Notes: generated from the sequence alone by a model not told the origin. Positions 8,770-18,894 are shown, numbered from the stretch's first letter. The stretch: 64,000 bases of DNA from Flavobacterium flabelliforme (GCF_017948675.1 NZ_JAGFBU010000001.1:124001-188000), one strand, 5' to 3'. Made by a program: numbers and translations.

Positions 8770-9309
8770 ATGGTTTATAAATTTAGAGTGATTCTAGACG
8801 CAGAAGAAGATGTTTTTAGAGATATTGCAATATTAGAAGAAGATACATTAGAAGATTTACACAATGCTATCTTCAATTCCTTTGGTTTTGATGGGATGGA
8901 CGTTGCTTCTTTTTACACTTGCGACGAGACTTGGAATCAAGAAGATGAAATCTCTCTTTTTGATACTGGAGATGTAGTAGGTGAACAAAAAATAATGAGT
9001 GATTATCCATTATCTGAAATTTTAGATAAGGAAAATACTAAGATTATTTATGTTTATGATTTCATTAATATGTGGACATTCCTAGTAGAATTAGCAGCTA
9101 TTGAAAATCCAGTTACTGGCAACAGTTATCCTGAAACTATTTTTTCTCATGGTGAAATTCCTGATGAAGCAATGGAAAAAAACTTTGAATCAGACAATGC
9201 CGATGATTACAATGATGAATATGAGGACGGCTTAGACGAAGATGATTTGGATATGTTTGAAGGAGACGACAGTTTTGAAGATTTCGGATTTGAAGAGAAC
9301 TGGAATTAG
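8770..9309 (+). CDS. Acidic pRiA4b ORF-3-like protein
   Basis: A 179-residue protein. The N-terminal 120 residues match the plasmid pRiA4b ORF-3 / IS1096 TnpR-like fold as I recall it: MVYKFRVILDAEEDVFRDIAILEEDTL, then LHNAIFNSFGFDGMDVASFYTCDETW and IIYVYDFINMWTFLVELAAI. The last 45 residues are a very acidic Asp/Glu tail (DADDYNDEYEDGLDEDDLD-like). The family name comes from mobile elements, but no transposase, repeat or other mobile signature lies nearby, and a stand-alone copy like this is probably chromosomal housekeeping. Function unknown. Confidence 0.75.
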   Translation: MVYKFRVILDAEEDVFRDIAILEEDTLEDLHNAIFNSFGFDGMDVASFYTCDETWNQEDEISLFDTGDVVGEQKIMSDYPLSEILDKENTKIIYVYDFINMWTFLVELAAIENPVTGNSYPETIFSHGEIPDEAMEKNFESDNADDYNDEYEDGLDEDDLDMFEGDDSFEDFGFEENWN

Positions 9310-9477
9310 TCAAAACTCGTGCTATAGCTAAAAACAGAGTCGATCAAAACACTTAAAATTAAAACATTTCCTAAAGATGAAATGTTATTTTGTTTGCACA
9401 TAATAACTTGAACTTAACACTTCTATTTATAAGTATAAACAAATGTCAAAACCTAACTCTAAACACTTTCAAAAAAA

Positions 9478-10536
9478 ATGATCAACCTATATAATACCCA
9501 TATCGAAAACTTATCAATTCATAGAGTTGGTAACAAAAGTAGAAATGAGCCAATTTTTTTATCAGAGCAACCTTTTAATTTGAATGATGAAATTGTGCCT
9601 TTGATGAAAGAGTTCTTCTTTAAACCGTTTAGAGAAAAAGAAGAAAACTATTTTCAGTTTGCTCATGAAATCGATTTAGATTACAATGACATGTTCAAGT
9701 TTGCTACTGAAGTTTTTGATAATCCATCTACTATTCACGAAGTTTCTAAAAAAATAACAAATCATTTATTTGAGCAATCCAATCATCCACACATCAAAAA
9801 CGGTGAAGTATATGTCACGTACTTAACTAACTTGAGTATTGACAATAATGTGGTTGATGCTATTGGGATTTTTAAGAGTGAAATTCAAGCTGACTTTTTA
9901 CAATTTGAAGAAAAAGCAACTCACTTAGAAATGATTTTGCAACAAGGTGTAAGTTTAAATAAATTAGACAAAGGTTGTTTGATCTTTAATTACAAGAAAG
10001 AAGAAGGATATAAAATTCTTACTGTAGATAGCAACCGTTATGATGCTCGATATTGGTTAGAGCATTTCCTTTCTGTTGATGCATTTGAAGACGAAAATTT
10101 TATCACAAAAAAATATTTAAAGTTCTGTCAAAACTTTGCTAAAGATGTAGTTTTTCCTGCGGAAGATAAAAAAGAAGAGGTTATGTTCATGAACCGTTCT
10201 GTGAATTACTTTGCCAAAAATGATGAGTTTGAAGAAACTGCGTTTTTAAATGAAGTACTAGACAATCCAGACTTAATTCCGGAATTTAAAAATTATAAAA
10301 TAGATAAAGGAGAAAAATATAGCATAGAAGATGTCACTTCTTTCCCAATAGCAAATGCAGCTGTTTCTGATGCGCGTAAGTCAATCAAAAACGTAATTAA
10401 TTTAGACACGCATATCCAAATTAAAATGGATTTTATTAATCCTGAGAGTGCTGAGAAATATGTTGAAAAAGGTTGGGATGAAGAAAAACAAATGTACTAT
10501 TACTTAGTTTACTTTAATAAAGAACAAAAATCGTAA
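9478..10536 (+). CDS. Nucleoid-associated protein, NdpA/YejK-like
   Basis: A 352-residue soluble protein. The opening MINLYNTHIENLSIHRVGNK and the body (LFEQSNHPHIKNGEVYVTYL, VVDAIGIFKSE, LDKGCLIFNYKKEEGYKILTVDSN, RYDARYWLEHFLSV) follow the 37-kDa nucleoid-associated protein family. These bind DNA and are counted with chromosome-organising proteins; the biochemical role is poorly defined. It stands alone: 168 bp after the acidic protein and followed by a strong terminator. Confidence 0.8.
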   Translation: MINLYNTHIENLSIHRVGNKSRNEPIFLSEQPFNLNDEIVPLMKEFFFKPFREKEENYFQFAHEIDLDYNDMFKFATEVFDNPSTIHEVSKKITNHLFEQSNHPHIKNGEVYVTYLTNLSIDNNVVDAIGIFKSEIQADFLQFEEKATHLEMILQQGVSLNKLDKGCLIFNYKKEEGYKILTVDSNRYDARYWLEHFLSVDAFEDENFITKKYLKFCQNFAKDVVFPAEDKKEEVMFMNRSVNYFAKNDEFEETAFLNEVLDNPDLIPEFKNYKIDKGEKYSIEDVTSFPIANAAVSDARKSIKNVINLDTHIQIKMDFINPESAEKYVEKGWDEEKQMYYYLVYFNKEQKS

Positions 10537-10556
10537 GGTTTATAATTAAAATAGAG

Positions 10557-10592
10557 AATCCCTAATTACAAAAGTAATTGGGGATTTTTTTT
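10557..10592 (+). terminator. Rho-independent terminator after the nucleoid-associated protein gene
   Basis: A 13-bp stem (10557-10569 with 10574-10586, one G-U pair) has a four-base loop and runs into a T tract to 10592. Confidence 0.85.
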
Positions 10593-10693
10593 TAAGTGTA
10601 ATTATAAAATAGTGTACAAACAGAATCCATTATATTAAAACAGTCATTCTTTTAGTATTATTCGTAAATTTACATTTATACCATTAAAATAAA

Positions 10694-13066
10694 ATGAAAG
10701 ATCATTTTTTCACAGAAAGCCCCTTCAAAACACTTATTTCCTTTCATAAACTCATTGAGAGTTTAGAGGAGATTGCCGTTTCTGATGTAGATTATCGCGC
10801 TAATTATGCTAAAGCTTTATTAAAAGAAATTGAGCCATTTCCAGAATTTAGATCCGGAATTGAAAACTTAGATTTAATTTATAAAAACGAAAAGTTAATA
10901 CAAAACTTATTAGCAGATTTGTTTCCAACGGCTTTGACCCATAATGAAATTAAGGCCGTAACTATTCCTTTTCAGAATTTTAGTTTTAACTATACAGAAC
11001 GCTTAAAAAAAATAGTAAAAGAAGCAGGTGTATCTTTTGATATGTCGATCAGTAATCTCAATGAACATCAGTTTTACATCATGAACTGCACCTTGATTTT
11101 AAATGAACATTATGGGCAGAAAATTGATTATAATAATCCTTTGTTTTATGACATTCCAAATCAAAATGGAATAATGAATCAATATCGGATTTTATATAAC
11201 GCCGATTTTATTGAAATAACACCAACCGCTGCAGTAAAAAAATTGACACAAGATGAAATCGATTTATTAATTGATAATTATGATAACATTGCACTCTGGA
11301 AAGAGAAATTTCCTGTAAATAGCTGGATTTTAAAAGGTTTTGGAATTGCTATATTATTTGATGCTACCATAGAAAGTGCCATTTCTAAATTAAAAAGCAA
11401 TTTATTAAAACCAGAAATGGAGCAAATATCACTTCAAAATAATTTTGAATCTATTTTTCGCTCTATTTTTAAAAATTCTAATTTAAGAATCGGTTTGGTT
11501 ATCTACGATACCGAAGAAAATAAATTTATAAACACCAGTTTTAACGAAGATGGAAGTTCTGGAAGTTTTATACTGTCTGCAGATAAAGAATTAAATTGTG
11601 AAAATGAATTATTAGGTTGCTCTTTTGAAAAATTATTAGAAACAAAGAAACCTTTATGCATTTCTAATGTCGAAAAATTTGCTTTGATTCCAGGAAATGA
11701 AAAACTAGGAAATCATTTATTAGATCAAAATATTCAGAGCTGTATATTTGCACCTATTATAAACAACAATACCATTTTGGGTATAATTGAGTTGGTTTCT
11801 TCCAATAAAAGAGAATTAAACAGTCTAAATGCGAGAAAATTAGATTTAATCATACCGTACTTGATAGATACGGCAGAGCGCCACAATTTAGACAAACAAC
11901 ATCAAATTGACGCCATTATTCAGAGAGAATATACTGCTATTCATCCGAGTGTTTATTGGAAATTTAGACGGGAAGCTTCAAAATACTTTGAAACAAACCG
12001 TCAAAACAAAGACTATATTTTTAAAGAAATAGTTTTCAAAGAAGTGTATCCTTTGTATGGACAGATAGACATTCAGAGTTCCTCTGAGCATAGAAATCAA
12101 ACGGTAAAGGAAGACTTAATAAATCAGGTAAGTACACTAATAAAAATTCTTGACCACAGAGAATCACACTCTAGCTTGGTCGTATTAGAACAACGTAAAT
12201 TTGAATTAAAATCATTTTTAAACCAACTTCAATTCCCCTTAAAAGCGGATACGGAACAGCAAATTCAGCTTTATATTGAAAATGAAATTCACCCCATTCT
12301 AAACAATAGAGAAAGTGGTTTTACAAAAGAAATTTCTGTTATCAATTATTTTGAAAGTTTAGATAAGAAATCAGGAATGTTCTATCATTCAAGAAAGAAA
12401 TTTGACAATGCAGTTTCTATAATTAACAAAAAACTTGCTTCACTACTAGACGAAAAACAAGCAGAAGCACAACTTATTTTCCCTCATTATTACGAAAGAT
12501 TTAAAACCGACGGAATAGAACATAATATTTATATCGGATCGTCTATTGCTCCATCAAAGACTTTTGACATTCTATACCTTCATAATTTAAGGCTTTGGCA
12601 GTTGCAAATAGTATGTGAAATGGAAATGATGCACCATCAACTTAAAAACTCCTTACCTTATGAATTGGAGGTAGCTTCATTGATATTAGTTTTTAGCTCG
12701 TCGATTTCAATTCGATTTAGGATGGACGAAAAGCGATTTGATGTTGACGGAACCTATAATGCGCGTTATGAAGTTGTAAAAAAACGGATCGACAAAGCCA
12801 ATATTAAAGGAACAAAAGAGAGAATTACAGCAAAAGAAAAAATCACGATCGTGTATTCTCATAGCAATGAAGAAACCGAATATTTAAATTATATTAAATT
12901 TTTACAGTTCAAAAATATTTTAGAACCTACTATTGAACAGTTTGAAGTAGAAGAATTGCAAGGCGTATCTGGTTTGAAAGCCATACGTGTTAAAGTTCGA
13001 AATGATAATGAAATGCTGACTTTAAAAAAATATTCCTATCAAGATTTATTAAATGAATTAAACTAA
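10694..13066 (+). CDS. GAF-domain protein of unknown function
   Basis: A 790-residue cytoplasmic protein with no signal or membrane segment. A GAF-like domain lies at about residues 245-400 (LRIGLVIYDTEENKFINTSF, CSFEKLLETKKPLCISNVEKF, SCIFAPIINNNTILGIIELVS). The N-terminal 200 and C-terminal 390 residues are helical and not assigned to a named domain. No kinase, cyclase, GGDEF or DNA-binding output is visible. It has its own upstream region after a terminator and ends in a 4-bp tail-to-tail overlap (CTAA) with the HD-PycTM gene, so each transcript enters the other. GAF domains usually bind small ligands such as cyclic nucleotides; the ligand here is unknown. Confidence 0.75.
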   Translation: MKDHFFTESPFKTLISFHKLIESLEEIAVSDVDYRANYAKALLKEIEPFPEFRSGIENLDLIYKNEKLIQNLLADLFPTALTHNEIKAVTIPFQNFSFNYTERLKKIVKEAGVSFDMSISNLNEHQFYIMNCTLILNEHYGQKIDYNNPLFYDIPNQNGIMNQYRILYNADFIEITPTAAVKKLTQDEIDLLIDNYDNIALWKEKFPVNSWILKGFGIAILFDATIESAISKLKSNLLKPEMEQISLQNNFESIFRSIFKNSNLRIGLVIYDTEENKFINTSFNEDGSSGSFILSADKELNCENELLGCSFEKLLETKKPLCISNVEKFALIPGNEKLGNHLLDQNIQSCIFAPIINNNTILGIIELVSSNKRELNSLNARKLDLIIPYLIDTAERHNLDKQHQIDAIIQREYTAIHPSVYWKFRREASKYFETNRQNKDYIFKEIVFKEVYPLYGQIDIQSSSEHRNQTVKEDLINQVSTLIKILDHRESHSSLVVLEQRKFELKSFLNQLQFPLKADTEQQIQLYIENEIHPILNNRESGFTKEISVINYFESLDKKSGMFYHSRKKFDNAVSIINKKLASLLDEKQAEAQLIFPHYYERFKTDGIEHNIYIGSSIAPSKTFDILYLHNLRLWQLQIVCEMEMMHHQLKNSLPYELEVASLILVFSSSISIRFRMDEKRFDVDGTYNARYEVVKKRIDKANIKGTKERITAKEKITIVYSHSNEETEYLNYIKFLQFKNILEPTIEQFEVEELQGVSGLKAIRVKVRNDNEMLTLKKYSYQDLLNELN

Positions 13067-14235
13067 GCTCCAATTGACATAAAAGCGATTACAAATGAAA
13101 TAACAGACAATACAATTCCTATCATAAAAAAATTATAGGTGATTCTTAATAAACGGTATTTTCTTTCGAGAACCAGTCCCAAAAAATATAAATCCTTAAT
13201 CATAGAATTGTATAAGTAATCTTTATCTTTCATCATTTCATTCATCGCCCACTGATACTCGTCTAAAGGCATTTTGTAAAAATTACCAAAGAACAATAAA
13301 TTTACTTTTTTATTTTCAATATCTTGTCTTGTAAAAACGCCGTTAGTTACTTTAGGTCTTGTAGAAAGTATAGCAAAAATGATAGTAATTACACTTGATA
13401 GCAACATTATAAAAGTAGGAATCAATAAATGTGCATTACTTGGGCTATCTAATTTTGGGATTAAAGTAGAAAGAGCAATCGAGATAATAATGGCATTTAC
13501 AGATAACAAAATATTAGCTTTACTATCTGCAATTCCGCTTAATGTGGTGTGATTGTTTAAAGTAATTCGAAACAAAGTATCAACAGCTCTATCTGGTTTT
13601 TCGTCTTTTTGTTTTTTCTTTGATTCTTTGGTGGTATTTAATTCCATTTTGGATTTATTTTTTTGAAGTATTTTTATCGTATTTTCTTTAGAGGGCTGCC
13701 AATTTTTTATGGCATATTCGGTATAATACTGATGTTTATTGGTTAAAAAATCAATGTTTTCTTTTGTCCATTCTGCATCAGAAAGTTTTGATTTGTTTGT
13801 ATTTTCTAATTCCCTTCGCAAAGCATTACAAGTAAAAGTATAGTGATTTGTTGATAAGTGGAAATAATCAGCATCGGCAATTACTTTCTCTAAAAAGTTT
13901 TGAGGCACAAAACCAAAAGTAGTAGCTTTTATCAAACTAGACACTTTTTCTATAAAGTCACCTGACATTCCATTATTTAACAGGAACTCAGTAACAATCT
14001 TTACACTAAAATCTTCGTGATTCTCGAAACCATTTACATATCCTGCATCATGAAACCAAGCGGCTACGAGTAAAGCTTGTTTGTCATCGAAATCTAAATT
14101 TGTTTGCTCAATAATTTGTTTAACTGCATTAACAACATCATGCGTATGATTTATATTGTGATAGGTATATGAAGCAGAAAGATTATCTTTGAATAATTTC
14201 TCAATAAATTTTTCTGCCTGTTCTATTAGGTTCAT
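13063..14235 (-). CDS. HD phosphohydrolase fused to a Pycsar-effector-type membrane domain (PycTM, DUF5706)
   Basis: A 390-residue protein of two parts. Residues 1-190 form an HD hydrolase domain: YHNINHTHDVV with metal-site histidines near 26-31, the HD pair H62-D63 in AAWFHDAGY, and a distal Asp in VIADADYFH near 121-123. A basic linker (about 195-212, KESKKKQKDEK) follows, then a DUF5706/PycTM-like membrane module: GIADSKANILLSVNAIIISI, two membrane spans near 245-295, a soluble section, and a third span near 365-388. In Pycsar defence such membrane domains respond to cCMP or cUMP, but no cyclase gene lies within the window. Its start is only 25 bp from the divergent phosphoesterase gene. 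Confidence 0.82.
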   Translation of the reverse strand: MNLIEQAEKFIEKLFKDNLSASYTYHNINHTHDVVNAVKQIIEQTNLDFDDKQALLVAAWFHDAGYVNGFENHEDFSVKIVTEFLLNNGMSGDFIEKVSSLIKATTFGFVPQNFLEKVIADADYFHLSTNHYTFTCNALRRELENTNKSKLSDAEWTKENIDFLTNKHQYYTEYAIKNWQPSKENTIKILQKNKSKMELNTTKESKKKQKDEKPDRAVDTLFRITLNNHTTLSGIADSKANILLSVNAIIISIALSTLIPKLDSPSNAHLLIPTFIMLLSSVITIIFAILSTRPKVTNGVFTRQDIENKKVNLLFFGNFYKMPLDEYQWAMNEMMKDKDYLYNSMIKDLYFLGLVLERKYRLLRITYNFFMIGIVLSVISFVIAFMSIGA

Positions 14236-14260
14236 AGACTAATTTTTATATTACTAAATT

Positions 14261-17200
14261 ATGAAATTATTTTCGGATAACTATTTTATTACTTTCAATA
14301 AAGCGATTTACACCTGCCTTATTTCGCTACTCCTTTTGCAATCGTGCGCTACGAAACACGAACAATATGGTAAAAACATTAAAAATCCGATTCCAATAAG
14401 TACTATTGACACATCAAAAGTAACACATACTTTCTATTTAGTAGGCGATGCTGGAAATTTGAGTAAAGAAACAACACAAAAAAAGCTGGGTACGTTATCG
14501 AATCGATTGCAAAAGGCAGATAAAAACACCACTTTATTATTTCTAGGCGATAACATATACCCTAAAGGATTACCTAGCGCCGAAAGTACAAATGAAAGAT
14601 TGGTTGCTGAAAGTAAACTAAACAGTCAATTAGAATTGTCAAAAAAATTCAAAGGACAAACTATTTTTATTCCTGGAAATCACGATTGGTACAGTGGCAT
14701 AAAAGGACTAGAACGCCAAGCTAAGTTTGTAACAGAATATCTCAATGATAAAAAATCTTTTCTTCCAAGAAAAGGTTGTGGTATTGATGATGTGACTATA
14801 AATGAAAATTTAGTTTTAATAACCATTGACAGTCAGTGGTTCTTAGAAGACTGGGACAAAATACCCACTATAAATGACGATTGTACTATAAAAACTAGAG
14901 AAGCTTTTTTTACTGAACTTGAAGATTTACTCAATAAAAACAAAGAAAAAACAGTCCTTTTAGCCTTACATCATCCCTTGATGAGTAACGGAACACATGG
15001 TGGACAGTTTTCTGTTGAAAAACAACTTTTCCCTTTAGAACAAAAAATTCCGCTTCCCGTGATTGGTTCTGTTATTAATTTCATCCGAAAAACTTCAGGT
15101 ATAAGTCCGCAAGACATTCAAAACAAATTCTATTTTCAGTTTGTTCAAAGAGTCAAAACACTATTACAAAGTCAAGATAATGTTATAGTAGTATCTGGTC
15201 ATGATCACAATTTACAATATATAGATAACGATAATATTAAACAAATTATTAGCGGAGCTGGATCAAAATCGGAAGCAGCAAAAGCTATATATCCCAATGA
15301 TTTTACTTATGGAAAAAACGGATATGCTGCACTTAAATTTTTTGATAACGGTATTGCAAAAGTTTACTTTTATGGTCAAGAAAATGGAAAAGAAAAATTA
15401 CTTTTTGAACAAATAGTTTTAAATCAAAAAGACGATTACAATACCGCAATATTCCCAAAATCTTTTCCTAAAAAAACCACAGCAAAAATCTACACTGCAG
15501 AGCAAACTCAGAAATCAAAATTTTACAAATTCCTGTTTGGTAAACACTACAGAGCTTACTATAGTCTTCCAATAGAAGCTACAACAGTTACAATTGACAC
15601 TCTTTTTGGAGGATTAAAACCCAAACGTTCCGGAGGAGGACATCAATCTAATTCTTTACAGTTGGTTGATAAAAATAACAAAGAATATGTAATGCGTGCT
15701 TTAAAGAAAAGCACCTCACGTTTTATACAATCTGTTGCTTTTAAAAATCAGTTTATTCAAGATCAATTTGACGGAACATTTGCTGAAAGTTTATTGTCTG
15801 ACTTTTATACTACAGCACATCCTTATACCCCGTTTGCAGTTGGTAATTTAGCCGAAAAAATTGGCGTTTCTCACACCAACCCACAATTATATTATATTCC
15901 AAAGCATCATGCTTTAGGCACTTTTAATGCCAATTTTGGAAATGAGTTGTATATGGTTGAAGAGCGTCCTACAAATAGTCAAATCTCGGTAAAAAGTTTT
16001 GGGAATCCTGAAGCAATTTTAAGTACAGAAGATGTTCTAAAAAATTTACAGAAGGACGAAAAATATACTATAGATGAAGACGCGTACATAAGAGCTCGAC
16101 TTTTTGATATCCTTATAGGAGATTGGGACAGACATGATGATCAATGGCGTTGGGGAGCTTATACTGTAGATCAAAAAATAGTTTACAAGCCTATTCCAAG
16201 AGATCGCGATCAAGCTTTTACAAAATATGATGGTACGTTACTTTCTTTGTTAATGAAAAGTGTGCCTTTACGACACATGCAATCCTTTAAGGACGAAATT
16301 AAAAATGTCAAAATAATGAACCGCGAGCCTTATCCATTAGATTTAGCTGTGTTAAAAAAAGCAAGCAAAAATGACTGGATTAAACAAGCGAAATACATTG
16401 AAGACAACCTATCTGATAACGCTATAGATGCTGCCTTTACTACCTTACCAATCGCAGTTCAAGATCAGACTATAACTGATATAAAACGCAAATTAAAATT
16501 ACGAAAAAAAGATTTAGAACGCGCCGCAAAGGAATATTATCAGGTATTACAACATACTGTTTTAATTGTAGGAACTAATAAAAAAGATAAGTTCGTCATT
16601 AACAACATCGAAAAAAACAAACTGGAGATTCAAGTTTTTAGATTAAAAAACGAAAAAGAGGAACTACAATATGTTAGAAATTTTGATGCTGCAGAAACAA
16701 AAAAAATATGGATTTATGGCTTAGATGATGATGATGTTTTTGAAGTAAAGGGAAAATCAAAATCAGGAATTAAGATTCGATTAATAGGGGGACAAAACCA
16801 AGATTCGTATCTTGTTGAGAATGGAAAAAAAATAAAAATACATGATTTCAAATCAAAAGAGAACACTTATTCCTTAGATCACAAGACAAAAAAATTATTA
16901 TCAGATGACTACGAAACTAGTTTATATGATTACAAAAAACCGAAATATAATTTCTTCTCGTTGCTTCCAAACATCGGGTATAATCCAGACGATGGTATAA
17001 AATTGGGTATTATTACGGGTTTCAAAGTAAATGATTTCAAACAAAATCCATACACTCAGAAACATAGTTTAAAAACTAATTTTTATTTTGCTACAAAGGG
17101 ATTTGAGGTTTTTTACACCGCTAATTTTCCTAAATTATTTGGGTCGTGGGATTTGGATGTGGAAAGTCAATATACTAGCCCAAATTTTACAGTCAATTAT

Positions 17201-17998
17201 TTTGGCTATGGTAATGATACGGAAAATAATGAGGAGGCTTTTGGTAAGGATTACAATCGTGTTCGCTTAAAAATGCTAAATGTATTACCGTCTATAAAAA
17301 AAGTAGGGAAACAAGGAAGTACTGTTCTCTTACAAACTAGTTTTGAAAGAATAACTGTTGAAAAAACTGTTAGTCGATTTATAGAGATAGCTCCAAACAT
17401 AAATCCAACTGTTTTTGATAATCAATTATTTGCTGGAGCCAATTTAAAATACAGTTTCGAAAATTACGATTTTCCGGCTTATCCCTCAATGGGAATGGGT
17501 CTTTCTTTGACTGCTGGTTGGAAAGTAAATTTGGAGGATACAAAAAGAAATTTCCCAACCGTAGAAGGTAAACTTAATTTTAATCATAAAATAGATGCAA
17601 ACGGAAAATTAATATTAGCCACAATTCTGAAAGGGAAAACGGTGCTTAATAACAATTTCGAGTTTTACCAAGGGGCAAATTTAGGAGGAGATTACGATTT
17701 AAGAGGTTTTAGAAACCAGCGCTTTCTAGGAAACAAATCTTTTTATCAAAGTAGTGATATTCGATGGAACATCGGAAAAATTAAAAGAAATGTTATACCA
17801 ATGTCTTTTGGAATTCTAGGTGGTTACGACTACGGACGAGTTTGGCAAAAAGGTGAAAATTCAGAAAAATGGCATCAATCTTTTGGAGGAGGATTATGGA
17901 TTAATGGTCTAAATACACTAACGGCACGATTAACTTATTTTAAAAGTATTGGTGATGAGGAAGCCCGAATTGGATTTGGTTTAGGATTTGGATTTTAA
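14261..17998 (+). CDS. Giant lipoprotein: metallophosphoesterase, kinase-like middle, Omp85-like barrel
   Basis: A 1245-residue protein. The lipobox LLLQSC (Cys29) predicts a lipidated N-terminus. A calcineurin-like phosphoesterase follows with GDAGN 62-66, GDN 96-98, GNHD 139-142, the HHP motif and GHDHN, which form the two-metal site. Residues about 430-760 contain GDWDRH (620-625) and RDRDQAF (647-653), which resemble the catalytic-loop and metal-binding motifs of CotH/HipA/FAM20-like kinases; this is my own motif reading. The last 350 residues look like a surface-antigen (Omp85-type) barrel: FYQGANLGGDYDLRGFRNQRF and a final aromatic strand ending in GFGLGFGF. It probably acts at the outer membrane. 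The tail overlaps the convergent lipoprotein gene by 18 bp. Confidence 0.8.
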   Translation: MKLFSDNYFITFNKAIYTCLISLLLLQSCATKHEQYGKNIKNPIPISTIDTSKVTHTFYLVGDAGNLSKETTQKKLGTLSNRLQKADKNTTLLFLGDNIYPKGLPSAESTNERLVAESKLNSQLELSKKFKGQTIFIPGNHDWYSGIKGLERQAKFVTEYLNDKKSFLPRKGCGIDDVTINENLVLITIDSQWFLEDWDKIPTINDDCTIKTREAFFTELEDLLNKNKEKTVLLALHHPLMSNGTHGGQFSVEKQLFPLEQKIPLPVIGSVINFIRKTSGISPQDIQNKFYFQFVQRVKTLLQSQDNVIVVSGHDHNLQYIDNDNIKQIISGAGSKSEAAKAIYPNDFTYGKNGYAALKFFDNGIAKVYFYGQENGKEKLLFEQIVLNQKDDYNTAIFPKSFPKKTTAKIYTAEQTQKSKFYKFLFGKHYRAYYSLPIEATTVTIDTLFGGLKPKRSGGGHQSNSLQLVDKNNKEYVMRALKKSTSRFIQSVAFKNQFIQDQFDGTFAESLLSDFYTTAHPYTPFAVGNLAEKIGVSHTNPQLYYIPKHHALGTFNANFGNELYMVEERPTNSQISVKSFGNPEAILSTEDVLKNLQKDEKYTIDEDAYIRARLFDILIGDWDRHDDQWRWGAYTVDQKIVYKPIPRDRDQAFTKYDGTLLSLLMKSVPLRHMQSFKDEIKNVKIMNREPYPLDLAVLKKASKNDWIKQAKYIEDNLSDNAIDAAFTTLPIAVQDQTITDIKRKLKLRKKDLERAAKEYYQVLQHTVLIVGTNKKDKFVINNIEKNKLEIQVFRLKNEKEELQYVRNFDAAETKKIWIYGLDDDDVFEVKGKSKSGIKIRLIGGQNQDSYLVENGKKIKIHDFKSKENTYSLDHKTKKLLSDDYETSLYDYKKPKYNFFSLLPNIGYNPDDGIKLGIITGFKVNDFKQNPYTQKHSLKTNFYFATKGFEVFYTANFPKLFGSWDLDVESQYTSPNFTVNYFGYGNDTENNEEAFGKDYNRVRLKMLNVLPSIKKVGKQGSTVLLQTSFERITVEKTVSRFIEIAPNINPTVFDNQLFAGANLKYSFENYDFPAYPSMGMGLSLTAGWKVNLEDTKRNFPTVEGKLNFNHKIDANGKLILATILKGKTVLNNNFEFYQGANLGGDYDLRGFRNQRFLGNKSFYQSSDIRWNIGKIKRNVIPMSFGILGGYDYGRVWQKGENSEKWHQSFGGGLWINGLNTLTARLTYFKSIGDEEARIGFGLGFGF

Positions 17999-18856
17999 TT
18001 TTTTCAGACTAATTTCATATACGTTTCCAAAAGCATTTTTAGTACGTTCATCAGCTATAAATAAACGATCATTATCCTTGAAGCAAACTGATTCTTTTTG
18101 AGAAAAGTGGTTGAGTTCGAGTGTTGTTTTTTGTCCATTTAAAAAATCATCATTTTTAAAATTTTCAAATAGAAATAACTTATCATGTGTTAATACTACT
18201 ACTTTAGTTTCATCTGGACTTATTGCAGCACTTGTAATAGCGCAACCGTTGTAAGTCCCGCAAGTATTGAATTTACCCATTAAAACAGCTTGATGAAATC
18301 CTGCTTTATTGGGAACCTTGTATAAAAATGAGGTACCGTCAAAACCTTTACTTCTATTTTTTGTGAAAAGATAAAAGTGATTTCTAAACTCAAAAAAACC
18401 TTCAACATCATAAAAAAGTTGGGATTTTTTGGGCGGAAAACTTTTTTGCTCAGGATAAGCAAATGAGATTTTGTAACTTGGTTTTACGTTTTGGGACTGT
18501 AAATCTTTTTTTTCTATTTTATAAATACTCAAGTCTTTTCTAACATTATCATTATTGCCAAAATCTCCAATATAAAGATTGCCCTGATTATCTTTTGTCA
18601 AATCTTCCCAATCAATATTTTCAGTGTTGTCGATAGTAATCGTTCTTTCTATTTTACCTTTGGTATTTAAACCATAAATAGCATTTGCATTACCATGATC
18701 TTCAACGGCCCAAAGTAAATTGCTATTTGAAGCATAAATAATTCCAGAGACCTCTTTTAGTTTTTTAGGTAATTGATACAATATTGGCAAAGAAGTCATC
18801 TTTTGTTGACAAGCTAATAGCACAAAAACAGCAATTAATAACGAACCTTTTTTCAT
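17981..18856 (-). CDS. Lipoprotein, predicted beta-propeller
   Basis: A 291-residue protein with a short lipoprotein signal (MKKGSLLIAVFVLLACQQ, Cys16). The mature part has repeated strand-rich units: LLWAVEDHGNANAIYGLNTKGK, IDWEDLTKDNQGNLYIGDFGNN, KVVVLTHDKLFLFENF, VCFKDNDRLFIADERT. The spacing of these units is typical of a propeller fold. DWEDLT...YIGDFGNN is shared by a Bacteroidota family of unknown function. The 3-prime end overlaps the phosphoesterase gene by 18 bp tail to tail. It lies 38 bp downstream of the possible atypical kinase at 18895-19959 and may share its transcript. Confidence 0.7.
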   Translation of the reverse strand: MKKGSLLIAVFVLLACQQKMTSLPILYQLPKKLKEVSGIIYASNSNLLWAVEDHGNANAIYGLNTKGKIERTITIDNTENIDWEDLTKDNQGNLYIGDFGNNDNVRKDLSIYKIEKKDLQSQNVKPSYKISFAYPEQKSFPPKKSQLFYDVEGFFEFRNHFYLFTKNRSKGFDGTSFLYKVPNKAGFHQAVLMGKFNTCGTYNGCAITSAAISPDETKVVVLTHDKLFLFENFKNDDFLNGQKTTLELNHFSQKESVCFKDNDRLFIADERTKNAFGNVYEISLKKLKSKS

Positions 18857-18894
18857 AAGATAATTAATTAGAACTTATATAACATCAATTCAAT

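Noticed and set aside
8770..9309. Mobile element suggested by the IS1096/TnpR-like family name
   Set aside because: No transposase, inverted repeats or target duplication is visible on either side; the name is historical.
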